Source of the DNA: Methylotuvimicrobium buryatense 5G | GTDB lineage: Bacteria; Pseudomonadota; Gammaproteobacteria; Methylococcales; Methylomonadaceae | Length of the DNA stretch: 64,000 nt | Reading direction: 5' to 3' | Assembly (NCBI RefSeq): GCF_000341735.1 | Contig: NZ_KB455575.1 | Coordinates: forward strand, 3,907,044 to 3,971,043 | Shown: in pieces, positions 1 through 8,745 of the stretch | How the letters are laid out: each line of letters begins with the position of its first letter | Position numbering within the stretch: position 1 is the stretch's first letter | Notes under the pieces: generated by a model | Seen by the model: the letters and a program-made list of their open reading frames with translations, nothing else | What the model was told of the DNA's origin: nothing | Databases searched by the model: none | Made by a program: the position numbers and the translations under genes

Positions 1-394
1 GGATGCCTTGTAAAATGGCTTCCGGACTTGCCGACAAGGGAACAGGTGCGCCTTCCACGACTTCTTGTCCGGAAAAAGGGAAAGTTTCAAGATAAATGCC
101 GCTTGCCTTTTGACCTCCGATGACCGGGACGTTGGCGATTTTCCTGACAATACCGGAAACCGGAGCATGCATCGGAACCGACAGATAGCCGTCGGCCTTG
201 GCCAGCATCTGTCCCCTCGCGACCTCCTGGCCTTCGCGTACGATAACCTGAGCCGGCTTGCCTATATGTTGCTGCATCGGAAGGACAATCAACGGAGGAA
301 ACGGAAACTGCCGGACGGGCAGTTTGTTCGTGTCCTCCTTGTGTTCCGGGGGATGTACCCCATGCTTGAAAGTATTTGAAGAAAATTTCAACAC
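1..394 (-). CDS. rnfC: Electron transport complex protein RnfC, N-terminal part (runs off the window)
   Basis: RnfC is the NADH- and FMN-binding peripheral subunit of the membrane Rnf complex, which couples ferredoxin:NAD+ electron transfer to ion movement. The minus-strand translation reads HGVHPPEHK, then LPMQQHIGKPAQVIVREG, then SVPMHAPVSGIV. This is the RnfC N-terminal signature with its biotinyl-lipoyl-like fold. The likely start is the GTG at 394, because the frame has no ATG before the conserved region; a TTG at 391 is the alternative. The start lies 5 bases beyond the stop of the pyruvate:ferredoxin oxidoreductase gene, so the two are surely cotranscribed. That suggests the oxidoreductase exchanges electrons with Rnf through ferredoxin. 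Only about 130 residues are visible. Confidence 0.9.
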   Translation of the reverse strand, partial: MLKFSSNTFKHGVHPPEHKEDTNKLPVRQFPFPPLIVLPMQQHIGKPAQVIVREGQEVARGQMLAKADGYLSVPMHAPVSGIVRKIANVPVIGGQKASGIYLETFPFSGQEVVEGAPVPLSASPEAILQGI

Positions 395-398
395 GGCA

Positions 399-3300
399 TC
401 AATTAAATTTTTCGCCTCTTTTGATCCATTTCTCGATATCGGCGGCACTTCTATCGGCAGGCAGTCCCGGATGGATCACGCCGGCGGTACATTTTTCAGC
501 CGCCTTGACCAAATCGCTGTAAGGTCCGGCATTGGCATCTTTGATAAAGGCCTTTTTATCGTTGTTGTAAGCGAAGATATTGGGGTTCAGGTTGATGCAC
601 TCGTCACAGGCCGTGCAATTCTCCGTTTCAAGCCAAGGCGCCATGCTATCCGCTTTGACTTCGGCCGCTGCGCCTGCCGAGGCTTCTGTGTCGGTTTCGC
701 CTAACGCAAAATCCATGATGCCGGCACCCTCATCACCGGCTAGCTTCATCAAGCCCTTGGCAATCTTGCCGACGACTTCTGCTCGGATTTTGCTTTCTAA
801 ATCTTCCACCGGCGTTGCTTTTTCATCTTTGATGCCGGCAATGGCTTTCAGCATGATCCAGAAATCCCTTCTTTCCTCACAGGACAGTACCATCGTTTTG
901 GATACCAAAACCCGGCTGAGCAGCTGTTTTCTGTCCACCGCCCAAATGAACGGAAATTTTCCTTCTCTTTCGGATTCGTCCAATTTTAGAAACTCGGACA
1001 AAACCACCATATTTTCATTCCAGGTATCGCGAGGCGCTTTTCTGAAGTGTTTTCTGAATCTTGCTTCGGTCAAGGCGAAATCAGCAAAGGTCATCGCAAC
1101 TTCCATCGATTTTTGTCTACCGCCTTCCTGGTATTTCAGCGTATAGGTCGGCCAATGTTTATCCATGGCCGGATTCCCTTCCAAGTCGAATGCTTCTTGA
1201 GGCGTCACGCCTTTGTCCGGATCATAGCGGAAGATTGGATAGGCTCTGGATTCGACGGCCAGTTTAGCCTGATTGAAGCCCATGTCGTCACCAACGCCGT
1301 GCTCGGGTTGGCAGGTAGTGTACAGATTGAACAGCGCGGGTCTTTTCGTCATCAAGCCATCGATGAAGCCTTCGATCATGTGGCTGGTGTTGGCCAACGT
1401 GGCTTGCATGACATAGGTATTTCTGTGCGCCATGCCGATCAAGCCTATTTCTTTTCTCGGTTCGGATTTGCCTTTCCCGACTTTGCCGAATTGCGCCATG
1501 TCGGAGACTTGACCGACAAAACCCGAAGTACAAGCTTGGCCGCCGGTATTGGAATAGACTTGGGTATCGACGACCACTACTTTAATGGGTTTGCCCGAGG
1601 CCATCATGCGCGAAAGATTTTGGAAACCGATGTCGTACATCGCGCCGTCGCCGCCCAACGCAACGACAGGCGGACACAACTTCCACTCTTGGTCGGAAAA
1701 CTGTTCCCAATTGAAATAGCTGAAGAATTCGTTATGATCGCGGGGATTGTAATTTCCGGTCAATTCCAATTCGGCTTTACGTATCAATTTGAATCCGTCG
1801 GCCATTTTGGCCATATGACCTTCAAAAATCCCCATGGCCAAGGAAGTGCTGTCTTGGAACAGGTGATTCGCCCAAGGGAACGGATAGGGATTGTACGGAT
1901 AAGTACTGCCCCATACCGAGGTACAGCCCGTCGCATTGGTCATGCCCATCGTCGAGCGGCCTTTTCCGGTGACTCCGTTGGTATATTTCCAATGCAAGTG
2001 TTTCAAACCGGCAATGGTTTGCGTTGTTTCGGTCAACCATTCCTGGTCGATCGGGGAAGAACCTTTTTCATGCTCCAGTCTACGGGCAATCCCGGACATG
2101 GTCAGGTCCCCGCCCTGCATTTCGGCGACAATCTTGGACATCATGTCGGTGTCCGTGACGTTCATCGTGTTCATCAACTTGAGTTGAACATGTTTCTCCA
2201 GCTTTTCAATCAGATCCTGAAGATAAGCCACATGTTTTTCGACCCGTGGAATCATCAGGGATTCCACCGTGGCCATGAATAGATGAACGACCGACTTCTC
2301 GGAGCAACCCAAACAGGCCCCGTCGCCACTGGCAAAGCTTTGATAGGCCCCTTTATCCAACAAGATGGTTTCCAGAGGACCTATTTTTTCTTCCAGGTCG
2401 TCAACGCGATGAAATTTTTTCGGAGTATTCGGAAGGTCGCTCCAAAAGCCCCATTCCTCTCTCAATTTTGCAATCGATTCATCGGTTTGTTTGACTACCC
2501 TCAATGCGTCGTCATCGCATACCTTGACGCATTCCATACAGCCTTTACAGGTCGTAGGATTGACAGTGATGCTGAATAAGCCCCCGCTATTGGCTGCTTT
2601 CTTTTCGTGCAGGTCATAGTAGGGCCGAGTCAGCGAAAACTGGAAATCGCCGAGTTCGTCCCTGAACCATTGCAGTTCGGTAGCGAGCAATGAGTCCTTC
2701 GATTCTTGTTCGATAGCCGCATCGATGGCTTCATTGACCATGTTGTTCACGGTGACCCCCTCGTGCGGCTCATTGAAAAGCGCACGAATTTTGGGTTCCA
2801 GTTGTTTGACGGTTTTAGGAAGAAATTCGAGTTTGTCGTGTTTCCGTTTCACCCGTTTCAAAACCGTATCGAGCACATCCGATAATTCGCTGACCAAGCC
2901 GGGAATGGCCGTGTCTGGGCAAACCGTGTAACAGTTGCCGCAAGCCGTGCAATTATCGGCCACCCATTCCGGATGCTCAAAGCGAATGCCGGTCATATCC
3001 CTGAACAGCGATGTCGTTGCCGGCATCACGCTCAAACCGATAAAGGGGTCTGTTAGATTATCGTTGCCTTGGCCGGTGAGATAGAAATTACCGGTCTGCT
3101 CCCAAAAACGGTGAATATCGCTGAGTTTGGATTCACTCTGCGGGGTGGTTTTCAGTAGACTTGGAATCGGCGCGATCAATTGTCCGCTGGTTTTCTCGGC
3201 TTGAGCGCCTAAGACTTTGTTTTTGATTTCATGGACTTCATCGAATCCGCGCTTCACGACGCGCATGTTGTCATCGACGACCCGCTGACCTTTGCTGCCG

Positions 3301-5306
3301 AACTTGTGTTGCAATTGTTCTTCTATCGCTTTCAACAGCGCGACATCGCTGAGTCCGGATTTTTCCATCAAAGGCGATGCGGAGAAGAAAGCCCCCTGAA
3401 AAGCAATGCCTTGCATTCTGAGCTGTAATTCCGGATCGGTCGCTTCTTCTCTTGCGATTTTGAATCCATCGACATAAAAGACCCGGATGTCATTGTCGAT
3501 GATCATCTTTTGGTAATGTACCGGTATGTCGGCCCAAACTTCATCGGCGGTTTTCCGCTCGCTTTGAATGATGAAAGTTCCGCCTTTTTTGAGACCCGCC
3601 AAGGCATTGGTATGCTTGAAAACATTCGGGTCAGGCGATAGCACCACATCGACGAAATAATATTCGCAATTGATATTGATCGGTTCGGGCGCGGCGGCAA
3701 GATAGTAAGTGGTCGGTTGTCCTTTTTTCTCCGAGCCGTATTTGGGATTGGCTTTAATGTCGTAGCCCAAAAGATCGAACAGCGTCATCGCCAGGTTTTT
3801 ACCCGTCGTGATGGCACCCCAACCGCCGACCGAGTGAAACCTTACCGTAATGGCGCCCGGCGGCATTAGGTTTGGGTTTTCAGAACCGCGCACGGCCAAT
3901 TCCTTCACATTCGGATAAGCTTCTTGAATGGCTTCTTGATGGGCTCTTTGTTTGGGCGTGAAGGCATGTTCCCGGATAAAGTCGATCGACAAATAAAAGC
4001 GTTTTTTATGCTTGCCGTTAGGTAGCATGTTTTCTATCGCGCCAATAATGCCTTCCGGTTGAAGATCGCGGCTGCCCATGCCGAAAGAGCCCGAATATAA
4101 AGGCGGCATTTCGCTGAATGAATAGGAAGACAAGTCCGGGTACGGAATATTTTTCTTGTGCGTGCCGTTTTCGATACATTTAGTAATTACCGCACGGGTT
4201 TCACGCATGATAGGAGGATCTTCCGCTAACGGCTGATCCAGCCTTTCCAAAATGGCGACGCCTTTTCGGCCTTTTAAAACTTTTCCCAAAAGATCCGCCG
4301 GGAAGGGTCTGAACATTACCAAATCCACCACGCCGACTTTCAAACCGCGAGTTTTTCTTAAGTAATCCGCCACCGCTTCGGCGCTAGAGACTACGCTGCC
4401 CTGACCTAGAATCAGGTAATCGGCGTCGTCGACTTTATAGGTCATGACGCGTGCGTAACGACGCCCCGTTAATTGATAATATTCCTCGAAAGCCTGGTCG
4501 GTCAGTTCTTTGATATGGTCGAAAAAGAAAGGGCGCTGAGCGGCGACACTTTGCATGTAAGCGTCCTGGTTCTGCACGAGTCCGGCCATCATAGGATTGT
4601 CCACATCCCACACTTCAGGAATACGTCTTCTTTTTTCCCCATAAATAATTCTTTGAGCCGGAGTGGGGGTATCGATGATGTCGTCCGGTCTACCCAGATA
4701 CTCCTTGATCAACTCCCGCTCCGGCAATAAAAGAGACTCGATCAGATGGGTCGTCAAAAAGCCGTCTTGGGCGATCACGCCCGGATTCAAGGCTAATTCG
4801 GCAATCCTGTGGGAAATGATATTCAGGTCGGCCACATGCTGGGCTTTTTTGGCAAAAAGCTGAAAAAAACCGGTATCGTCAATCGCATGATAATCGTCAT
4901 GTCCCGCATGCACATTGAGAGTGGCTTTGGTCATGGCTCTTGCGCCTATGTTCAAGACATAGGTCAGCCTTTTTCCTACAGCGGCATAGAGCGATTCGTG
5001 CATGTAGGCAATACCCTGACCGGAGGAAAAATTGGTGGACCTCAAGCCTGTCATGGACAATCCGGCCGTCACGGCAGCCGCGGCATGCTCTCCTTCCGGC
5101 TCAATAAAGATGAGAGGACGGTCGGAAATGTTCAAATGTCCTTTGGCCGCCTCTTCAGCCCAGTATTCGCCCATTTGGGTGGACGGTGTGATGGGATAGG
5201 CGCCTGCGGCATCCGAGGATTCGCGTTCGCACATGATGGCTACTGTATTGCCATCCATGGCTACCCTTGTTCCTGGATATTTGAATTGCTTGTTTCTATT
5301 TTCCAT
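399..5306 (-). CDS. nifJ: Pyruvate:ferredoxin (flavodoxin) oxidoreductase, oversized, with fused C-terminal ferredoxin domain
   Basis: This thiamine-pyrophosphate iron-sulfur enzyme converts pyruvate and CoA to acetyl-CoA, CO2 and reduced ferredoxin. The N-terminal pyrimidine-binding domain begins with GNTVAIMCERESSDAAGAYP, followed by the gamma-type domain. There are two 4Fe-4S motifs, CTACGNC near residue 787 and CKGCMEC near 919. The TPP domain shows GDGACLGC near 995, GGDGAMYDIG near 1219 and NTGGQACTSG near 1255. The usual family length is about 1170-1200 residues; this one has 1635. Part of the excess is an insertion of roughly 80 residues between the two Fe-S motifs. Another part is a C-terminal ferredoxin-like module, CTACDEC near 1562 with a further Cys in EKCTAGVIHPG. 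rnfC follows immediately. The fused ferredoxin may carry electrons towards Rnf (inference). Confidence 0.93.
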   Translation of the reverse strand: MENRNKQFKYPGTRVAMDGNTVAIMCERESSDAAGAYPITPSTQMGEYWAEEAAKGHLNISDRPLIFIEPEGEHAAAAVTAGLSMTGLRSTNFSSGQGIAYMHESLYAAVGKRLTYVLNIGARAMTKATLNVHAGHDDYHAIDDTGFFQLFAKKAQHVADLNIISHRIAELALNPGVIAQDGFLTTHLIESLLLPERELIKEYLGRPDDIIDTPTPAQRIIYGEKRRRIPEVWDVDNPMMAGLVQNQDAYMQSVAAQRPFFFDHIKELTDQAFEEYYQLTGRRYARVMTYKVDDADYLILGQGSVVSSAEAVADYLRKTRGLKVGVVDLVMFRPFPADLLGKVLKGRKGVAILERLDQPLAEDPPIMRETRAVITKCIENGTHKKNIPYPDLSSYSFSEMPPLYSGSFGMGSRDLQPEGIIGAIENMLPNGKHKKRFYLSIDFIREHAFTPKQRAHQEAIQEAYPNVKELAVRGSENPNLMPPGAITVRFHSVGGWGAITTGKNLAMTLFDLLGYDIKANPKYGSEKKGQPTTYYLAAAPEPININCEYYFVDVVLSPDPNVFKHTNALAGLKKGGTFIIQSERKTADEVWADIPVHYQKMIIDNDIRVFYVDGFKIAREEATDPELQLRMQGIAFQGAFFSASPLMEKSGLSDVALLKAIEEQLQHKFGSKGQRVVDDNMRVVKRGFDEVHEIKNKVLGAQAEKTSGQLIAPIPSLLKTTPQSESKLSDIHRFWEQTGNFYLTGQGNDNLTDPFIGLSVMPATTSLFRDMTGIRFEHPEWVADNCTACGNCYTVCPDTAIPGLVSELSDVLDTVLKRVKRKHDKLEFLPKTVKQLEPKIRALFNEPHEGVTVNNMVNEAIDAAIEQESKDSLLATELQWFRDELGDFQFSLTRPYYDLHEKKAANSGGLFSITVNPTTCKGCMECVKVCDDDALRVVKQTDESIAKLREEWGFWSDLPNTPKKFHRVDDLEEKIGPLETILLDKGAYQSFASGDGACLGCSEKSVVHLFMATVESLMIPRVEKHVAYLQDLIEKLEKHVQLKLMNTMNVTDTDMMSKIVAEMQGGDLTMSGIARRLEHEKGSSPIDQEWLTETTQTIAGLKHLHWKYTNGVTGKGRSTMGMTNATGCTSVWGSTYPYNPYPFPWANHLFQDSTSLAMGIFEGHMAKMADGFKLIRKAELELTGNYNPRDHNEFFSYFNWEQFSDQEWKLCPPVVALGGDGAMYDIGFQNLSRMMASGKPIKVVVVDTQVYSNTGGQACTSGFVGQVSDMAQFGKVGKGKSEPRKEIGLIGMAHRNTYVMQATLANTSHMIEGFIDGLMTKRPALFNLYTTCQPEHGVGDDMGFNQAKLAVESRAYPIFRYDPDKGVTPQEAFDLEGNPAMDKHWPTYTLKYQEGGRQKSMEVAMTFADFALTEARFRKHFRKAPRDTWNENMVVLSEFLKLDESEREGKFPFIWAVDRKQLLSRVLVSKTMVLSCEERRDFWIMLKAIAGIKDEKATPVEDLESKIRAEVVGKIAKGLMKLAGDEGAGIMDFALGETDTEASAGAAAEVKADSMAPWLETENCTACDECINLNPNIFAYNNDKKAFIKDANAGPYSDLVKAAEKCTAGVIHPGLPADRSAADIEKWIKRGEKFN

Positions 5307-5437
5307 GACGGTATCGCTTGGTGGGATTATGGATAGGAATTTCAGAGTGACTTTCCGATTTATCCTTCGTTAAAACAGTATTCCAATTGAATCTAATTGG
5401 CAATGTTTTTTTGGTCGATTAATTAGGCTTCATTCAG

Positions 5438-5560
5438 CACAACAATAGCAGATTTGCCGGACTATTTTGGAATGCTGCTGCTGAAACTGGCACGCAAAAA
5501 ACATACCTAATTGATGGTGTTTATGATGGTCGTATCGAATCGGCTTTTATTCATTAGGGG
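5438..5560. repeat. Diverged duplicate segment without an inserted element (copy 1 of 2)
   Basis: The stretch beginning cacaacaat, with ccggactattttggaatgct and a terminal gtcgtatcgaatc, recurs at 5712-5965. In this copy it is continuous, while the second copy is interrupted by a palindromic element. It has a short open frame (NNSRFAGLFWNAAAETGTQK) that I do not recognise. The rest of the 5307-5950 gap upstream of nifJ holds only repeats and no supported gene. Confidence 0.6.
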
Positions 5561-5600
5561 TTTGCGACAAATAATTTCCGGTACTATGGAGCTTAGCCTA

Positions 5601-5710
5601 GGGTTCGGTTACTCGCTTGACAGGTCAAGCGCCTAAATTAACCAAGGCAGTTAACCATTGCATAGCCAACAGGCTATGAAATTTAGGTGCTGGGTGAATA
5701 CGTCCGCGTA
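5601..5710. repeat. Fragment of family D inverted-repeat element
   Basis: It starts with gggttcggttactcgcttga, which matches the end of the full-length element at 33851-34162. It includes an internal hairpin around gcatagccaacaggctatg and ends near gaatacgtccgcgtag. It looks like one end plus part of the core of that element family. No coding sequence is seen. Confidence 0.6.
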
Positions 5711-5711
5711 G

Positions 5712-5965
5712 CACAACAATATCACATTTGCCGCACTATTTTGGAATGCTGCTGAAAGTATACCTTTCGCACTTCAAATTTCGGCAGTGCCTGAGGCGCC
5801 GCCGGGGTGCTCGGCAAAGGCTTTGCCAGCATGGAGCTGGCATAGAGCCTACGGGGACGTATTCACGGCGTCCTTTGACGTGCACCCCGGTGCCGAATTT
5901 TGATCTACGATGGGTATAATAAGCAAAAAGCATGCTTATTGATGGGGTTTGTCGTATCGAATCCC
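5712..5965. repeat. Duplicate segment (copy 2 of 2), interrupted by the family A element
   Basis: The left part (gcactattttggaatgctgc) and right part (attgatgg then gtcgtatcgaatc) match the uninterrupted copy at 5438-5560. They are separated here by the 160-bp element at 5759-5918. The pair therefore works as an empty-site/filled-site comparison within one window. Confidence 0.6.
5759..5918. mobile_element. Family A palindromic element (TATACC...GGTATA), copy A1
   Basis: About 160 bp bounded by TATACC and GGTATA. The internal blocks tcaaatttcggcagtgcc, gcatggagctggcat and acgtattcacggcgtcc recur in inverse orientation at 39465-39625 and in part at 30904-31045. It has no open frame of its own; short translated frames across it are by-products of its palindromes. 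It interrupts a segment that is continuous at 5438-5560. I could not define a target duplication for this family. Confidence 0.75.
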
Positions 5966-5991
5966 ATATTACAAGGGAGGCTGTTTATGGC

Positions 5992-6260
5992 CAAAACCTT
6001 TATTTATTGAAGGAGAATTGATCGAGCTGGAAATCACCGAAACCGTATTGACCAAGAATACCGAAGAGTGTCTGAGTGCTGTGCATCAGTTGAAACAATT
6101 GTCGGTCAAATTTACGGTCGATACTTTGAAAAATCGATCGGGTATTCGTAAATAAATGTGACAACAATTGGGAGGATGTGCCATTTGTCAGGCTATCATT
6201 TCCTTGGGACAAAGTCTGGATCCGCATATCGTGCCCGAAGGCCTAGAACGAAATCGTTGA
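5992..6260 (+). pseudogene. Remnant of an EAL (cyclic-di-GMP phosphodiesterase) domain
   Basis: The text of an EAL domain is spread over several frames. ELIELEITETVLTKNTEEC and LKQLSVKFTVD are in one frame, KIDRVFVN in the next, and AICQAIISLGQSLDPHIV then PEGLE in a third, ending at a TGA at 6258-6260. These correspond to the ITE, FTVDDFGTG, KIDRSF and AEGVE regions of EAL domains. The segment after FTVD is missing and at least two frameshifts are present, so no active enzyme can be made. Confidence 0.8.
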
Positions 6261-6293
6261 CCTCACAGGGCTGGATTCTAGCAATGGCTACCG

Positions 6294-6390
6294 AGCGATA
6301 TGAAGATGGCCGTTGAAAGGCTATATAGCCGCACCATCAAGATCGATGGCGCAATACGCTGGATCTACCGCAAGGAATACGTCAAAAACG
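6294..6390 (+). pseudogene. Possible PAS/PAC-motif fragment
   Basis: The frame reads RTIKIDGAIRWIYRKEYV then KNEGKI, which resembles the PAC end of PAS domains (R-x-DG-x-IRW-x...D-x-GKI). It stands alone about 30 bases after the EAL remnant. Both may come from one decayed multidomain signalling gene, although the order EAL-then-PAS is unusual. The similarity is short. Confidence 0.35.
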
Positions 6391-6524
6391 AAGGCAAGAT
6401 AATGCTGTGCTTGTCGTCCGAGATCATTCTTTATCTTTCCCTGCTATCCGATAAATTCACTGCCTACAAACTCAAATATGTTACTCAATTCAAAAGCAGC
6501 TACTCGCATATTTTTGGCGTTCAC

Positions 6525-6983
6525 TCATTCGTTGCCCTGCGCCTGTTGGCCCTTGTGCGCGTTGATCAGCATGTGGCATTCCAAGCAGGATCGCTCGAGC
6601 CTAAGCGCTGCCTCCTTGGTCAGTTCTGCATCGTTTTGTGCAGTTGCTCGTTTCAGGTCGTGTATGGCTTCATTGAAGGACTTGCCATGCTTCTCGTAGA
6701 CGTCTGTAGACAGATAGCCATCAATCGCGGCGGCGTACCTTTCCATCTCCACGGCTGCGGCATTGACACGGTTGAGTCTGCCTCGAACGATCGCATCGAG
6801 GACATCTTGCATCGAGTCTGACTTTCGACGCATCAACTGGTTCTTCAAATTGCGGTGAGACGGATTCTTATCGTATTCGCCGGCATAGCGCCAAACCTCG
6901 CCAAAGAGCCACACGACTAGAGCGACAACCAAAATGCCACTTAAGAGCGCAACTGTCCACTGCAAGCGATTTCTTTGGCTCAT
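6525..6983 (-). CDS. Small membrane-anchored monohaem cytochrome, c'-like
   Basis: This is a 152-residue protein. A single hydrophobic segment (about residues 9-27) follows a short basic N-terminus and looks like an uncleaved anchor or signal peptide. The rest would be periplasmic and helical, with one haem-attachment motif, CLECH, close to the C-terminus. A C-terminal CxxCH on a helical domain is typical of class II (cytochrome c') folds; the exact family is inferred. The ribosome site aggag lies in front of the ATG. It sits inside the tail of a decayed P-type ATPase fragment. Electron carriage or small-ligand binding are plausible roles. Confidence 0.7.
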   Translation of the reverse strand: MSQRNRLQWTVALLSGILVVALVVWLFGEVWRYAGEYDKNPSHRNLKNQLMRRKSDSMQDVLDAIVRGRLNRVNAAAVEMERYAAAIDGYLSTDVYEKHGKSFNEAIHDLKRATAQNDAELTKEAALRLERSCLECHMLINAHKGQQAQGNE

Positions 6984-6992
6984 GCTTTTCTC

Positions 6993-7159
6993 CTAGCAGA
7001 AAACGAAGTAAAGGCCCCCTCGTTGTGAAGATGGCAAACGGTTCGGACCACTGGTATTAAGACGTTCCTGGGCTTGTTGAGTGGATAAACCATCTCTGTC
7101 GAGCTGCAAGTCTTCCAATGTCTGCTTGATATACAAGGAATGTCAGTCTCTTGGTTCAT
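6993..7159 (-). pseudogene. Truncated, frameshifted N-terminus of a cation-transporting P-type ATPase
   Basis: The minus strand encodes MNQETDIP in one frame. After a shift it encodes IKQTLEDLQLDRDGLSTQQA and QERLNTSGPNRLPSSQRG, then a stop at 6993-6995. This is the N-terminal regulatory domain of type II P-type ATPases (Cation_ATPase_N: L-x-T-x-x-x-GLS-x-x-x-A-x-x-RL-x-x-x-GPN-x-L). Everything after this domain is gone. The last codons provide the ribosome site of the downstream cytochrome gene. Confidence 0.8.
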
Positions 7160-7470
7160 GAAATAGGGCTTTTTTGTCATGATTTCTTGGAGTTCAATGG
7201 TAAAGATTGGTTCTTATTCTCGTTCCAGCTCAAGGAATTTAACAAAAGTACCTTACTATTTACTGACTCAAAGCAAGATTTGAATTTGGTGGTCTGATTC
7301 TGGCCGTTACTCGTCTAATGATCATCATTCGCCGCATCCGGCAAAACCACCACAAACGGCCCGGCCCGAAGGTTCCCTTCGCCATAACACCGCACCTGAA
7401 CCGACGGACAGAGGTTGAATTCCGGTTCCGCCAACAGATCCGCATCGATGCCATGGCCTAGCAGGGCAGT
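7160..7470. other. Intergenic stretch without a supported gene
   Basis: About 310 bases with no gene I can support. A minus-strand frame here reads pleasantly (for example CYGEGNLRAGPFVVVLPDA, ending at 7315) but overlaps the better-supported plus-strand gene and has no start signal. I leave it unassigned. Confidence 0.5.
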
Positions 7471-8214
7471 TTGAAGGCTCGGGTATTCGCCTTCCGGAGC
7501 AAGGCCGAAATGATCGTGCTGTGCGCGATGCTGGTATTCTGCGTGGGTCTGTATTCGATGAGCAATCTGGGCCTGCGCGGCGGACTGCATCAAATCCTGA
7601 AAGATTTCGATATCGCCTACGGCGAGTTCGTCAAAGTCCAAGGCCTAACCTGGCACACGCTGGAACTGAAGGCGATCGACAACCTGACGCTGGAGCACAT
7701 CGAATGCGCCTGCCCGGTGCTCGGCGCCTGGCAAAAGGGCTTGATCGTCGAATACCAGGGCCAAGCCCGCTCGGTCGGCAAGAGCCAGCTGTACCACAAC
7801 CTGTACCCGGTTGACGCAGTGCTGATCGAGGGCGAGCCGCCGCTGCGCGTGATCTCCCTGCGCGTCGACATGAAAGGCCGGTCGCTCCGTTGGCTGGTCG
7901 AGAATCTGAAGGCCAACCACGATTATTACCTATTGGGCGAATTGCACATCGACACCGACAAAGTGGTCGATGTCACGCAATTGGAGGTTTACCATCCGGT
8001 GAGCTGGAACGGGGCTAAGGTCAAGCTGCATTATGCGAAGGCCGGGGATTTGCGGGATTATTTGAATCTGACCGCGATCCGGGGCGAGGTGGTGGTTCAG
8101 TTTTGGTTGAGGCCGGGGGATGCGATGGTGAAGATGCGGTTTGATGGTGGGGCGGGAAGACGGCTATGCCGAAAGGCTTGGAACGGGCGTATTACAGCTA
8201 ATTTCTTTCATTAA
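7471..8214 (+). CDS. Hypothetical protein with N-terminal membrane anchor
   Basis: I do not recognise this protein. The frame begins at a TTG (7471), but the ATG at 7510 (MIVLCAMLVFCVGLYSMSN) is a likelier start, with cggagcaagg upstream. The N-terminus is one hydrophobic segment. The remaining roughly 210 residues are soluble, mixed alpha/beta and rich in charged residues, so probably exported and anchored. The gene is richer in GC and uses different codons from the decayed sequences around it, which suggests recent arrival. The last 20 residues look less protein-like and may follow a frameshift. Confidence 0.5.
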   Translation: MKARVFAFRSKAEMIVLCAMLVFCVGLYSMSNLGLRGGLHQILKDFDIAYGEFVKVQGLTWHTLELKAIDNLTLEHIECACPVLGAWQKGLIVEYQGQARSVGKSQLYHNLYPVDAVLIEGEPPLRVISLRVDMKGRSLRWLVENLKANHDYYLLGELHIDTDKVVDVTQLEVYHPVSWNGAKVKLHYAKAGDLRDYLNLTAIRGEVVVQFWLRPGDAMVKMRFDGGAGRRLCRKAWNGRITANFFH

Positions 8215-8291
8215 CTCAAAAGTCTAATTAATAAGGAAGTCACTTTGAAATCGGAGCGTTTCTGGTTCTGAATATTGCGTATGTTAAGCTC

Positions 8292-8652
8292 CTACTCGAA
8301 CGCCTGACTTAAGGTTTTTAGCTGCTTGTTTGGTGTGCGCTTCTCGTCGGTCGTGCGCCACTTCCGTCTGCTGTTGATGCGTGCGTACCTTTCCCGCCTC
8401 TCGGTGTGAGCCAGTACCCATGCTTCGCCCGACAACTCGCACCAATGCGTGGCCCCGCTGCTCATCGGCAGACAGTCGCTTGCAAGCCGACCAAAACGCA
8501 CGAATCCAGCTTCATTCCACCGCTTGCTTGGCAATCTGCATGTCGTCGCTGTTCATGTGCTGCGTGTGAACAAGTCCTCCGTGGTCAACTGAGCACGTCT
8601 CAAGATACAGTAACAGTCTCTTTTCATTTTTCGTCATGTCGTCGAATTTCAT
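8292..8652 (-). pseudogene. Frameshifted small hypothetical gene
   Basis: The first frame reads MKFDDMTKNEKRLLLYLETC and continues to DDMQIAKQAVE, then meets a TGA. The next frame resumes smoothly with WNEAGFVRFGRLASDCL, then ATHWCELSGEAWVLAHTERR and RERYARINSRRKWRTT. Joined, they would give a protein of about 120 residues with an N-terminal helical, winged-helix-like part and a basic C-terminus. Proteins of this look are common as accessory genes, but I cannot name the family. A single frameshift disables it. Confidence 0.6.
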
Positions 8653-8745
8653 CGTTTCAATCTCTAGTTAAGGGGTTTATTGGTTAGTTAAACTCAGGAA
8701 TATGATTACGATCGGACCGTTTCAAAGCGTCGTGGTCTGGGGATT

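Noticed and set aside
1047..2282. A 411-codon plus-strand open frame antisense to the oxidoreductase gene
   Set aside because: It lies wholly inside the strongly conserved nifJ sequence and its translation shows no domain; it is a by-product of GC-rich codons on the other strand.
6980..7180. 66-codon minus-strand gene upstream of the small cytochrome
   Set aside because: Only its first eight codons make sense; the adjacent frame reads as the N-terminal domain of a P-type ATPase, so this is a frameshifted pseudogene.
7315..7641. Minus-strand 108-codon frame ending in a plausible C-terminus
   Set aside because: It overlaps the plus-strand hypothetical gene, has no start signal, and its N-terminal half is not protein-like. 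I considered a umuC tail because of the nearby umuD, but the text does not match UmuC.
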